DNA of 64,000 nucleotides from Lysobacteraceae bacterium 2PB (GTDB taxonomy: Bacteria > Pseudomonadota > Gammaproteobacteria > Xanthomonadales > Xanthomonadaceae): NCBI GenBank assembly GCA_005502915.1, contig SCMT01000003.1:223523-287522 (forward strand), written 5' to 3'. A program made the position numbers and the translations under genes. The notes beneath the pieces are model-generated. The model was not told where the DNA came from and searched no databases. It saw only the letters and a program-made list of their open reading frames with translations. This document shows, one piece after another, positions 26,700 through 36,019 of this stretch. Each line of letters starts with the position of its first letter. The stretch's first letter is position 1.

Positions 26700-29600
26700 T
26701 CATTGTTGCGTCGACCTGCGCTCGACGAAGGCGAGATAGTTCGACAGTGCGAGGCGCGTGGAGGCCACGTCCACGGTGGTGACCTTCAACAGCGAGTCGC
26801 GCGCGCGCAGGAGGACCCGGATCGCGAGGTCGTACTCGCGGGCCGCGACCTTGCCGCGCGCCATCTCGATGTCTTCGAGCACCCGCCGCAGCGCCTGCAC
26901 CTCGTGGGCACGCGTCGGACGCAGTGCCTCGACTTCCGCGATCAGGTCGATCACCAGCCGCTCGCTGGAGACCACCGTGACCGGCGTGCTCGCCTGCGCC
27001 TGCGGGTTGTCGCCGACCACGGTCCCCACGCCTGCGGTGGCGTCGACCGCGAAGTCACCGTCCTGGTCCGGGGCACGCAGCCAGGTGGTGAACGCGCGTT
27101 CCTGGGCAATGTCGAGGTCGAAGCGCCAGGCCGCGCTGTTCGCATCGCGCACGAGGGCTACGGGATAGGTGCCGAGGATCGAGAGCGGCTGCGCTGCGAC
27201 CACGCGCAACCAGGCCGGAGTCGCGCCCGCCTGGTTGAAGACCGTGGTCAGCACGCCGAAGGTCTGGCCGGCCGACAACCGCCCCTGCTCGCCCGACAGC
27301 ACGTAGGCCACCGCATCACGCAGGGTCTCGCGCATGGCCTCCGGCGAGGTGGTGGTCTTCAGGGTCTCGACGAAATCGAAGCTCATCGTCGCCGTGCGGC
27401 CCCAGCCGAAATCACGGGTGAGCACGGCCGGATCGCCGTTGTTGAAGCGCGCATGGATGCTCGCGCCGACCAGGTCGAAACGCACGGTCTTGTCGCGGAT
27501 ATCGAACTGCGCCGGATCGAAGATCGCGGTGTCCTCGACATCGACCACGACCTGGCGCAGCGGCAGCTTGCCCTGGAACTTGACGCCCATCGGCGTGTGC
27601 AGGAGCTGGTTGCGCGAGTCGTGGACGCCGTCGACGATGAGGCCGTCGCCACGGAACGCCGCCTCGATCACCTCGTCCGCGAGCACCTGGTCGAGCTTGA
27701 GCGAGCCGCCCGATACCCAGTAGGCGTCGAATTCGTCGCTGCGCATCAGGCGCATGAAGGTGTCGTAGTGCGTGGTGACCGTGTGCGGGACATCGATCGC
27801 GCCGAGCAGTTGTTCGATCTCGCCCTTCCTGCGGGTGGCGCACTCCGGCGCCTCGCCGGGGATGCACGACGCGAGGACCAGCAGGCGTCCTTCGCGATGC
27901 AGGTTCTGGCGCAGGCCGATCCGGACGCTGCGCTGCTTCAGGCGGAAGGTGGTGCTGGCGAGCAGGCGTTCCTGGTCGCCGATGCGCAGCGACAGGGTCG
28001 CGACGTAGTCGCCGGCCGGGGCCTGGCCGCTGAGCCATTCGCGATCCATGTCCTGTTCGCCGCCGATGGCGATGGCCGCCGGCGCTTCCCAGCCCTGCAG
28101 CAGCAGGCCGTTCTCCGGATCGAGCACGCGGACGACGAGCGTGCCGTTCGCCAGATCCGCGTTGCCGGTATTGCTGGCTGCGGCATCCAGCGCGATCGGG
28201 GTGCCGATGTCCGCTTCGGCCGGCGTCGCGGCGATGCGGCCTGCGACGCCCACGCCGGTCTCGGCCGTGGACGCGATCACATAGCTCGTCTCGTCGGTGT
28301 CGTAGACGCGACCGGAGGCATCCTGCAGCACCTGCACCACGCGATAGGCGCCGGGTGCGGCGTTCTGCAGCAGCTGGTCAGCCGTGAACGTGCGCGTGGC
28401 GCCGTGCAGCAGCATGCCGACGGTGTGGCCGCCGGTGTACCGCAGCGTGTCGGCGGCGTCGTAGACCCGCACCATCACCACCAGGTCGGACAGGTTGACG
28501 TTGGCCGAACGGTTGACGACGGTAGACGTGATGACGACGCGGTCGCTGGGGTTGTAGACCGCACGATCGACCATGAGCCGTGCATCGGCAGCGGCCTGCG
28601 CGTTGGACGGCAGCACCACGAAGCCGGTGCTGGCCTCGGCCGTGTTCAGCGTGCTGTTCAGCAGCCGCGCACGCACGCTGTATCCGGCGGGCAGGATGCT
28701 GCCGACGTTCCAGGTATCCGGCACGGTCAGCGTGTCGTTCGCCGCGATCGACACGTCGCCGCGGTGGATCTCCTCGACGAGGATGCCATTGGCGTCGAGG
28801 ATCTCCAGCACCAGGCTGCCATCGACCAGGCGGTTGTGGGCGTTGCGCAGGGTCGTGGTGATGCGCACCGTTTCGCTGGCGGCGTACTCGGGCTTGTCGG
28901 TCGTGACCGACAGGTCCACGAGGTTGGCCACCGTGACCTTGGGCACCTGCAGCGGCACGCGGTACTCGCCCGAGGTGAACGAGTTCTGGAACGCGAGGTA
29001 GCCGGAATCGATCGTCTGGCGCGCCTCGCCCAGGACCAGGTCCTCCAGCGGCGCGCCGAAGTCGATCGACACGCCCTGCACCGTCACGTCGCGGAGGCTC
29101 CACACGTACTCGGTGCGGCCATCGGCATGCGGGATGGTCGCGCTCGGCGGCATCGTGAAGCCGGTGAGGCTCTGGCCGGGCTGGCTGAACAGGTGCGCGT
29201 CGACGCTGATCGCGCCGCAGGTCACCGGGATCGAATAGATCGCCGAGGACGAGTGGTCCCAGAGCATCAGGCGCTGGCCGAACTTGTCGAAGGCCAGGTA
29301 GTCGATGTCGGTCAGGCGCGGCACCGTGCGGCTGGTATCGACGAGCAGGCCGACATGACCGGTGCGCGAGACGATCTGCGCCAGCGTGTGCTCCTCGCCG
29401 TTCTGCCCGATCTTCGACCACTGCCAGGTCGCGATGTACAGGTTGTCGCTGCAGTCGGCGGTGATGTTCGGGTAGCCATCGCCCTCGAAGCTCGGGTTGT
29501 CCACGCCGTCGCCGCCGGCGTACAGCTGGTAGACCTTGCCGTCCGGCGTGACCTGCGCGACGAGGTTGTTGTCGTTCTGGACGTAGATGTTGTCCTTGCC

Positions 29601-32600
29601 GTCCACGGTGATGCCGCGCGGACTCGGGAATCCGCTGGTCGTCACGGTGGTGATCGCGCCCTGCGGCGTGATGCGGATGAGGCGGTTCGGCGCCGCCACG
29701 AACACGTTGTCGGCGCTGTCGATCGCCACGCCGGACGCCGAAGCCGTGTCGATGTTCGCGAAGATCGCGTACTGGCCCGAGGTGTCCGCGCGGGCCACGT
29801 CGTAGCGACCGGCGGCATTGCGCTGCAGGAAGTACAACCGCTCCTGGCTGTCGACCGCGAGGCCGAAGCGGACGTTGAGGCCGCTGGCGATGGTGGTGCG
29901 CACGCCGGCCGGCGAGACCTTGTGCAGTTCGGTCGCGGTGGTGAAGTAGATGTTGCCCGCGCGGTCGGCGGTGATGCCCGACGGGAAGGAAATGTCGACG
30001 ACCTTGCGCAGCCGTGCGAGCTCGACGCGGGACAGCGTGGTGAAGTCGCCGCCGCTCAGGCTGAGTCGCATGCTCGCGGTCTGGTCGCCCGGCGGGAGTT
30101 CCTCCGGGTTCACCGTCAGCGCGCCCACGGCGGAGGCACCGACATGGATGAAGTTCGTCAGCTTGCCCTCGACGCCGACGATCGACACCTCGATCTTGAA
30201 GTCACCGGCGTACGGCGGGCGCCAAGTGCCGAAATCGATCGGCAGGATCTCGACGTCGGTCGACAGCCCGCTGAACGGCACCGAGCGCTCGAACACGACC
30301 TGGCCCACATCGACCGGCGCAGTGGGTCGGGTCGCGGTCACGCGGTAGATCGTGCTCTCGTTGCGCGCCGTCGCCGGGTTGTAACCATAGGCGCTGACAT
30401 AGGCGACCGTGTCGGAGAAGGCATGCAGGCCGTTGAAGGCGATGCCGTTGACCAGCGCACCCACCTGGAGCGTCTGCAGGTCCGCGCCGAGCAGGCGCGT
30501 GAGCGAAGACGCGTTGCCGGCCGTGAACGGCGTGCCCTGCGGCTCGAACGACAGGTGGCGCGCATTCGGCACGCGATTGTGCAGCTGGCGGAGCGATCCG
30601 CCATCCAGCACGTGGACGGCATTGGCCGTGCCGTCGATGATCGCCGGCAGTCCGCCGGGCGTCCACGCGACGCCGGTCGCGCTGCGCACGCCGCCGGCGA
30701 GCAGCGTCGCCATGCCGCCGATGCGTCCCTTGACCAGCCCGGTGTTGTAGTCGGCCACGATGACGTCGGCGCCGGACAGCTCGAAATCGTTGGCGTTGAC
30801 CGCCGAGCTGATCGTCATCGACGCCGTGGTCACGCTGCCGTCGGTGGCGACGCGACGCAGGCCGCCGCTGACCGAGATCCACAATGCGCCATCGGCCGCG
30901 TATTTGACGTAGCGCGGCGTGCTCACGCTGTGCACGACCTCGCCCACCCCGTCGCTGCCGCTCAGGCGCACCACCGTGTTGGAAACGTAGCTGGCGACGA
31001 CGAGGTTGCCGGCGGGGTCGAAGGTGAGGCCGCGTGGCGACACGAAACCGCCGTACGTCGTTGAGATCGCACCCGACTGCAGGATGTAGACGGCGCTGTT
31101 GGCGCTGTCGGAGACCGCGAGCCGCCCGCCGCCGAGGGATACGATGGCGGTGAAGTTCGAGCCGCTGGGCAACAGCGAGGTGTTCGTCGCCACGGTGGCG
31201 TTGGCGCGGTACTCCATGAAATAGCGCGAGTAGCCGACGCCATGGGTGGAGCCGCTGCCGCCATCGTGCGCCAGCGCGGTCGAATAGAAGTTCTCGACCA
31301 GGCGCTGGGGCATGGCACCCGACGCGGGCAGTTGCAGCAGGCGGTAGGTACCGTCGACCATGCGCAGCGCGCTGCCGGTCCATGCGAGGCCGCGCGGATT
31401 CGCGAAACCGGCCTCGTAGCCGACGCTCGCGCCGCTGGCGGAGAGCAGCGCCAGGCCATTGCCGGAAACGACCTGGAAGCCGCCATCCGGGCCGCGCAGG
31501 AAGGACGAACCGGTGGTGAACTGCGTCAGGCGGCGGGTGGTGATGCCGGTGGCGGGAGCGTACTCGTAGAGGTTGTTCGCGGTCGTCTGCACGAGCAGCA
31601 GGTCGTCGCCGGTGACGCTGAACTGGCGGACGCTCTCGCCGTTCAGGGCGAGCGTGATGACGGTATCGACATCGTCCGGCGTGATGCGGTGCAACTCGCT
31701 GCTGATGCGGTAGTAGACGTTGCCGGCACCATCGGACGCCATGAAATTGGGATTGCCCGACAGCACGGCGACCAGCCGGCGCGCGCCGGTGGCCATGTCG
31801 AGCTCTTCCAGCTCGTAACGGCTGTTGTAGCGGACCACCAGTACCTTGTCGCCGCTTCGCGCGGCCATGTTGTAGACATGCGACGGCAGCGTGCGGCCTA
31901 GCGCCAGCGTGCCGCTCTCGTCGTAGCGCTGGATTTCGGTGCTGGAACGCAGCACGTAGAGGCCGCCCTCCGGCCGCACCGCCATGCTCGTCGCGGCGAC
32001 GCTGGCGAAGCGCGACAGCGCGCCGTCCGCATTGCGCACGGTGATGAATCCGCTGTTGGCGATGTAGCTGCGCCCATTCGACGCGATCCGCATCAGGCTC
32101 GGGCTCACGAACATGCTGTTCGTGTAGGTGCGGCTGTTCGTGGCCAGGTCGATGTGGACGATGCGCTGTCCGTTCACGTCGCTGGCATGCAGCACGCGAT
32201 CGTCCTCCACCGCCAGGCCGCCGATCGCGCCGAGCCCACTGGCCAGTTCGCTCAGTTCGCCCGTGGACGACAGCCGGTAGATGCGTCCCGTGCTGTTGGC
32301 GACGTACTGGTTGCCCTGGCTGTCGCTGGCCAAGGCGCTGGTGGTACCCAATCCCGTCGCCAGTGCGCTGACGCTGCCCGCGCGCAGCCGCTTGAGCGTG
32401 CCATCGCCGGCATTCGCGGCGATCAGGCTGCCGTCGCTGTCGCGCCCGAGCCCGCTGGGCGCATGCGCGAAGGCCTGCGCATAGGTCGTGACCTGGCCGT
32501 CGGTGCCGACCAGCGCGATGGTGTTGTTGCCCTGGTTGCTGACGAAGATCGCGCCATCGTCGCGACGCAGCAGGCCGACGGGCTGGTTGAGGCCGGTCGC

Positions 32601-35600
32601 GTAGACGCTGCGCTGGCCATCGCGATCGACGCGGATGAGGTTGTTGCCGCCGCTGTTGGCGACCAGCAGATCGCCGCCCGGCAGTTCGATCAGGTCGAAC
32701 GGACGATCGAGACCGGTGGCGAACGGCGTGACCACGCCCTGCTCCGAAACGCGATTGATGGTGCCGTCGCCATAGTTGGCGACCGCATAGCCGCCGGTGG
32801 ACAAGCGCGTGAGGCCGATCGGCTGGTAGAGGCCGTTGCGCCACAGCACCTGTTCGGCCTCGCCGACCACGTAGCGCACCAGCAGGTGATCGGTTCCCGC
32901 CAGCGACGTGCCGGCGATGAGCACCCGGCCGCTGTTGTCCACGTCGAGCGCCGAGCAGGTGCTCAGCGACGCGACCGTGTAGGTGGTCATCGCGCCCTGC
33001 GGCGTGACCCGCGACAGCGACCGCGCGCTGCAGGTCCAGACCGTGCCATCGTCCTGCACGGCCAGGTCTGCGATGCCCGACACCGTGGCCAGCACCGACG
33101 AGGAACCGTCGGGCGCGATCCGGTTGATCCGGTTCGACTCGGCCATGTAGAAGTTGCCCTGCGCATCGCGGTCGAGATGCGCCATGTTCCGGTTCGGGAA
33201 CGTGGCGACAGGTTCGATGGTCGTGCGCACGACGCTGTTGCCGTTGGTGTCGGCTGCATCGAGGGTGATCTTCAGGTCGACCTGTCCCGCGACGATCGGC
33301 TGGTTGCCGAGGTTGGTCAGCTCCGCGCGCAGGCTGACCGGCGTCGCGCTGTCGACCTGTGCGAGCGGTGGATCGGCGATCACCGCACCGGCGAGCATCG
33401 GCATCGAATCGATGGTGAAGCGGGTGGTGCCTTCGGCGCGGACATTGCCCTGCACGTCGCGGCCACGCGCGATCACGGTGTACACGCCCGCCTGCTGGCG
33501 CGCGATCACCCAGTCCATCTCGACTTCGATCAACGTGCCCGGCTCGAAGCGCAGCGGCCGGTTGGGCGGATTCTGGCCCAGTCCCATGGCGTTGGCCTTG
33601 AACACGTGAACCACGTTGCCCTGGGGATCCTGCACTTCGGCATCGATCACCAGATCGGCGGCGACGGTGCCGCCGTTGCGGACTTCGATCTCCAGTTCGA
33701 TCTCGCCGCTGGGACGATAGATCGGGCGATTCGTCGCGACCGACTCGAACACGATGTCGCTGTTGCCGATCGGCAGCAGCTGGATGTCGAGCGTGCTCTG
33801 GCCGATCGCCGGCAGCGACAGATTCAGCGTGCGGCTGTTGTAGCCCTGTCCGCTGGCGATCACGGTGAACGCGGTGCCCTGCACGCCCTGCAGCAGGTAG
33901 CGGCCATCCGGACCGGACACCGCGGTCGCGGTCTGTCCCTGGACGACCAGCACGGCGCCGGGCACCGGGGCATTGGTCTGGGCATCGGTGATCACGCCGA
34001 CCAGGGTCGAGGTCTCGGGCGCCCGGGTGAGCGCGATGGCGCCGACATTGTTGATGCCGGCGACCAGCGTGACCGAGCCCTGCACCGACAGGTAATTCGT
34101 GGCCTGTACCGACAGCGCGTACGCGCCGGGTGCGAGGCCGGTGAGTTCGAACGCGCCGCTGGCGTTGGTGGTCGCATTGGCGGTGCCGACGCGCACGCTG
34201 GCGCCGGCGATGACCTGGCCATTGGCCTGGTTGGTCACCGTGCCGCGGATCGTCGCCGTCGTGGGCGGCGTCTGGCCGGTGCTGTAGAGCGTCGGCGAGA
34301 GCTGGTAGCGCTTGCCGGGCTCCAGCGTCACCGGCACGTCGAGCGTGCGATAGCCGCTGAGCGCGAAGGTCACCGTCGCGGCACCGGCATTGAGACCGGT
34401 GAGGCTGTAGCGACCGCCTGCATCGGTGAAGGTGGACACCGTACCGGAGGAGACGACCACGTTCGCCAGCACCGTGCCGCTGCTGTTGCGCACCACGCCG
34501 GACACCTCGGCGGTGAGCGTGGTCTTCTGCAGCGGAATCTCGCCGGTGCTGGTGGTGTTGCCGGCCGTCACCGTCGCGGTGAAGGAGGTCGACACGTAGC
34601 CGAGCGCCTGGATGTCGACGGCATGCGATCCCGGCGGCAGGCCGAGCAGCATGAATGTGCCATCGGCGGCGCTGGACACGCGGATCTCCGGCATCGCGCG
34701 CACGGTCAGGGTGACGCCGGCGACCGGTTCGCGGCTGTCGCGGTCGACGAGCGTGCCGGCGATCACGCCGGTGGTGCTCGGCGGCAGGCCGACGGTGGAG
34801 CGATACAGTGCGCGCAGCGCGACCGCGGTGACATAGGGATCGTTCTCCCAGCTGCCGCTCTCCTGCTGCGCGGCCTTCACCGCATCGGCCAGCGGACCGA
34901 GCACGGCGTTGTCGGAGGTCTGGGTGGTGAGCGCCAGCAGCGCGTTGGCGTTGTCGATGACATTGCCGTAATCACCGTTGGCGTTGCGCTGGGACAGCAG
35001 CCAGTCGCGCGCGGCCGCGACGATGTCGCCGACCTGGTAGCGACTGGACCACGCCTGCCCGGCGAGCAGCACTGCGGACGTGACATGGACGCTGGGGTGA
35101 TCGCCGACCGGCCAGCCCGAGGGCGAGAGGCGGCTGGTGCGCAGGTAGGTCAGCGCATTGGCGACGCGGGTGACGTCGGCATCCGGCGTGGCGGCCAGCG
35201 CGATCAGCGCATAGGACGTATCGAGCGCATTGCTGCCGTACTCGCGGCGCGAACCGAACCCGCCGTCGGCGTTCTGCTGCAGGCCGAGATCGGCGATGAC
35301 CTGCTGCGCATCGCGATTGGCCAGGCGCAGGGCCAGCGCCTTTCGGGCCTGCAGTTCGGTGTGCTTCTGCGGCTGCGAGCCGATGAGGTTGGCGAGCTCG
35401 GCCGGACGCGAATCCAGCAGGGCCAAGGTGTGCATGGTTTCGGTGCGGACCTGGACCGGCAGCGCCTGCGATGCGGCTTCACCGGCGACGGTACCGTCGG
35501 CCTGGACCTGCGCCCGCAGCCAGGCGAAGCCCTTCTGCACTTCGGTCGTGTGCCCGGACTGTTGTGCAGCCACCACGAAAATGGCGCAGAGAAACGCCAA

Positions 35601-35621
35601 CAGCCAGACCCATCGCCGCAT
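26700..35621 (-). CDS. 2973-aa exported multidomain partner of the RHS toxin
   Basis: A Sec signal peptide (MRRWVWLLAFLCAIFVVAA) starts at ATG 35621, after AGGGGAAGGGA. Parts in order, with rough positions from reading: terpenoid-cyclase/prenyltransferase-like alpha/alpha-toroid repeats (~25-340); four carboxypeptidase-regulatory-like beta repeats (~360-690); CARDB-like strands; a very long NHL/SMP-30-type beta-propeller region (~810-1690) and a second one (~1870-2130); and more CARDB-like domains (~2230-2540). Then come a glutamine-amidotransferase-like segment (~2565-2740) and a C-terminal helical part. It precedes the RHS gene by 55 bases on the same strand. A surface or secreted scaffold, adhesin or delivery partner is inferred. 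I know no characterised protein with this architecture. An in-frame extension to 36032 lacks a signal peptide and was rejected. Confidence 0.8.
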   Translation of the reverse strand: MRRWVWLLAFLCAIFVVAAQQSGHTTEVQKGFAWLRAQVQADGTVAGEAASQALPVQVRTETMHTLALLDSRPAELANLIGSQPQKHTELQARKALALRLANRDAQQVIADLGLQQNADGGFGSRREYGSNALDTSYALIALAATPDADVTRVANALTYLRTSRLSPSGWPVGDHPSVHVTSAVLLAGQAWSSRYQVGDIVAAARDWLLSQRNANGDYGNVIDNANALLALTTQTSDNAVLGPLADAVKAAQQESGSWENDPYVTAVALRALYRSTVGLPPSTTGVIAGTLVDRDSREPVAGVTLTVRAMPEIRVSSAADGTFMLLGLPPGSHAVDIQALGYVSTSFTATVTAGNTTSTGEIPLQKTTLTAEVSGVVRNSSGTVLANVVVSSGTVSTFTDAGGRYSLTGLNAGAATVTFALSGYRTLDVPVTLEPGKRYQLSPTLYSTGQTPPTTATIRGTVTNQANGQVIAGASVRVGTANATTNASGAFELTGLAPGAYALSVQATNYLSVQGSVTLVAGINNVGAIALTRAPETSTLVGVITDAQTNAPVPGAVLVVQGQTATAVSGPDGRYLLQGVQGTAFTVIASGQGYNSRTLNLSLPAIGQSTLDIQLLPIGNSDIVFESVATNRPIYRPSGEIELEIEVRNGGTVAADLVIDAEVQDPQGNVVHVFKANAMGLGQNPPNRPLRFEPGTLIEVEMDWVIARQQAGVYTVIARGRDVQGNVRAEGTTRFTIDSMPMLAGAVIADPPLAQVDSATPVSLRAELTNLGNQPIVAGQVDLKITLDAADTNGNSVVRTTIEPVATFPNRNMAHLDRDAQGNFYMAESNRINRIAPDGSSSVLATVSGIADLAVQDDGTVWTCSARSLSRVTPQGAMTTYTVASLSTCSALDVDNSGRVLIAGTSLAGTDHLLVRYVVGEAEQVLWRNGLYQPIGLTRLSTGGYAVANYGDGTINRVSEQGVVTPFATGLDRPFDLIELPGGDLLVANSGGNNLIRVDRDGQRSVYATGLNQPVGLLRRDDGAIFVSNQGNNTIALVGTDGQVTTYAQAFAHAPSGLGRDSDGSLIAANAGDGTLKRLRAGSVSALATGLGTTSALASDSQGNQYVANSTGRIYRLSSTGELSELASGLGAIGGLAVEDDRVLHASDVNGQRIVHIDLATNSRTYTNSMFVSPSLMRIASNGRSYIANSGFITVRNADGALSRFASVAATSMAVRPEGGLYVLRSSTEIQRYDESGTLALGRTLPSHVYNMAARSGDKVLVVRYNSRYELEELDMATGARRLVAVLSGNPNFMASDGAGNVYYRISSELHRITPDDVDTVITLALNGESVRQFSVTGDDLLLVQTTANNLYEYAPATGITTRRLTQFTTGSSFLRGPDGGFQVVSGNGLALLSASGASVGYEAGFANPRGLAWTGSALRMVDGTYRLLQLPASGAMPQRLVENFYSTALAHDGGSGSTHGVGYSRYFMEYRANATVATNTSLLPSGSNFTAIVSLGGGRLAVSDSANSAVYILQSGAISTTYGGFVSPRGLTFDPAGNLVVASYVSNTVVRLSGSDGVGEVVHSVSTPRYVKYAADGALWISVSGGLRRVATDGSVTTASMTISSAVNANDFELSGADVIVADYNTGLVKGRIGGMATLLAGGVRSATGVAWTPGGLPAIIDGTANAVHVLDGGSLRQLHNRVPNARHLSFEPQGTPFTAGNASSLTRLLGADLQTLQVGALVNGIAFNGLHAFSDTVAYVSAYGYNPATARNESTIYRVTATRPTAPVDVGQVVFERSVPFSGLSTDVEILPIDFGTWRPPYAGDFKIEVSIVGVEGKLTNFIHVGASAVGALTVNPEELPPGDQTASMRLSLSGGDFTTLSRVELARLRKVVDISFPSGITADRAGNIYFTTATELHKVSPAGVRTTIASGLNVRFGLAVDSQERLYFLQRNAAGRYDVARADTSGQYAIFANIDTASASGVAIDSADNVFVAAPNRLIRITPQGAITTVTTSGFPSPRGITVDGKDNIYVQNDNNLVAQVTPDGKVYQLYAGGDGVDNPSFEGDGYPNITADCSDNLYIATWQWSKIGQNGEEHTLAQIVSRTGHVGLLVDTSRTVPRLTDIDYLAFDKFGQRLMLWDHSSSAIYSIPVTCGAISVDAHLFSQPGQSLTGFTMPPSATIPHADGRTEYVWSLRDVTVQGVSIDFGAPLEDLVLGEARQTIDSGYLAFQNSFTSGEYRVPLQVPKVTVANLVDLSVTTDKPEYAASETVRITTTLRNAHNRLVDGSLVLEILDANGILVEEIHRGDVSIAANDTLTVPDTWNVGSILPAGYSVRARLLNSTLNTAEASTGFVVLPSNAQAAADARLMVDRAVYNPSDRVVITSTVVNRSANVNLSDLVVMVRVYDAADTLRYTGGHTVGMLLHGATRTFTADQLLQNAAPGAYRVVQVLQDASGRVYDTDETSYVIASTAETGVGVAGRIAATPAEADIGTPIALDAAASNTGNADLANGTLVVRVLDPENGLLLQGWEAPAAIAIGGEQDMDREWLSGQAPAGDYVATLSLRIGDQERLLASTTFRLKQRSVRIGLRQNLHREGRLLVLASCIPGEAPECATRRKGEIEQLLGAIDVPHTVTTHYDTFMRLMRSDEFDAYWVSGGSLKLDQVLADEVIEAAFRGDGLIVDGVHDSRNQLLHTPMGVKFQGKLPLRQVVVDVEDTAIFDPAQFDIRDKTVRFDLVGASIHARFNNGDPAVLTRDFGWGRTATMSFDFVETLKTTTSPEAMRETLRDAVAYVLSGEQGRLSAGQTFGVLTTVFNQAGATPAWLRVVAAQPLSILGTYPVALVRDANSAAWRFDLDIAQERAFTTWLRAPDQDGDFAVDATAGVGTVVGDNPQAQASTPVTVVSSERLVIDLIAEVEALRPTRAHEVQALRRVLEDIEMARGKVAAREYDLAIRVLLRARDSLLKVTTVDVASTRLALSNYLAFVERRSTQQ

Positions 35622-36019
35622 ATCCCTTCCCCTAGCAATGCTTGCAGACCTCGTCCACGACCGGCCCCTTGGCGTCCACATGGCGTGCATGACGCAGCGC
35701 GCCCCGGTCGAGCGCGGACCTTGCCAGCCGGTTGTGACGAGTGTCAAGGCAGAAAATATTTCTCCTTCAATAACAATGGCTTGAAACTCTCCCGCCCAAT
35801 ACGGCAAAGCACGGGAGCCCCTGCGGCGCGCAGTCAGCATGGGGATACGGGCGGCCGGATTGGACCGGCCTGCGCACAGTCCGGATCGCATGCCTGCAGG
35901 CCCCGCCCGATGCCGGGCGACGCACGGAAGGATGGGCCGGGGCCTGGCATCGCTGCTTGCCATCACCCGGGGGCACTGCCATGCTGGTCGAGTTTTTCCA
36001 TCGTTTTCAGAGGCTTGGC
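35622..36019. other. divergent intergenic region between the giant gene and the multicopper oxidase
   Basis: These 398 bases contain the promoters of two divergent units and no credible gene. An AT-rich patch lies at 35745-35782. On the plus strand TTGTGA (35732-35737), a 17-base spacer and AATATT (35755-35760) form a weak candidate promoter (four of six matches in each box). On the minus strand TTGACA lies at 35747-35742 but has no good -10 partner. Confidence 0.3.
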
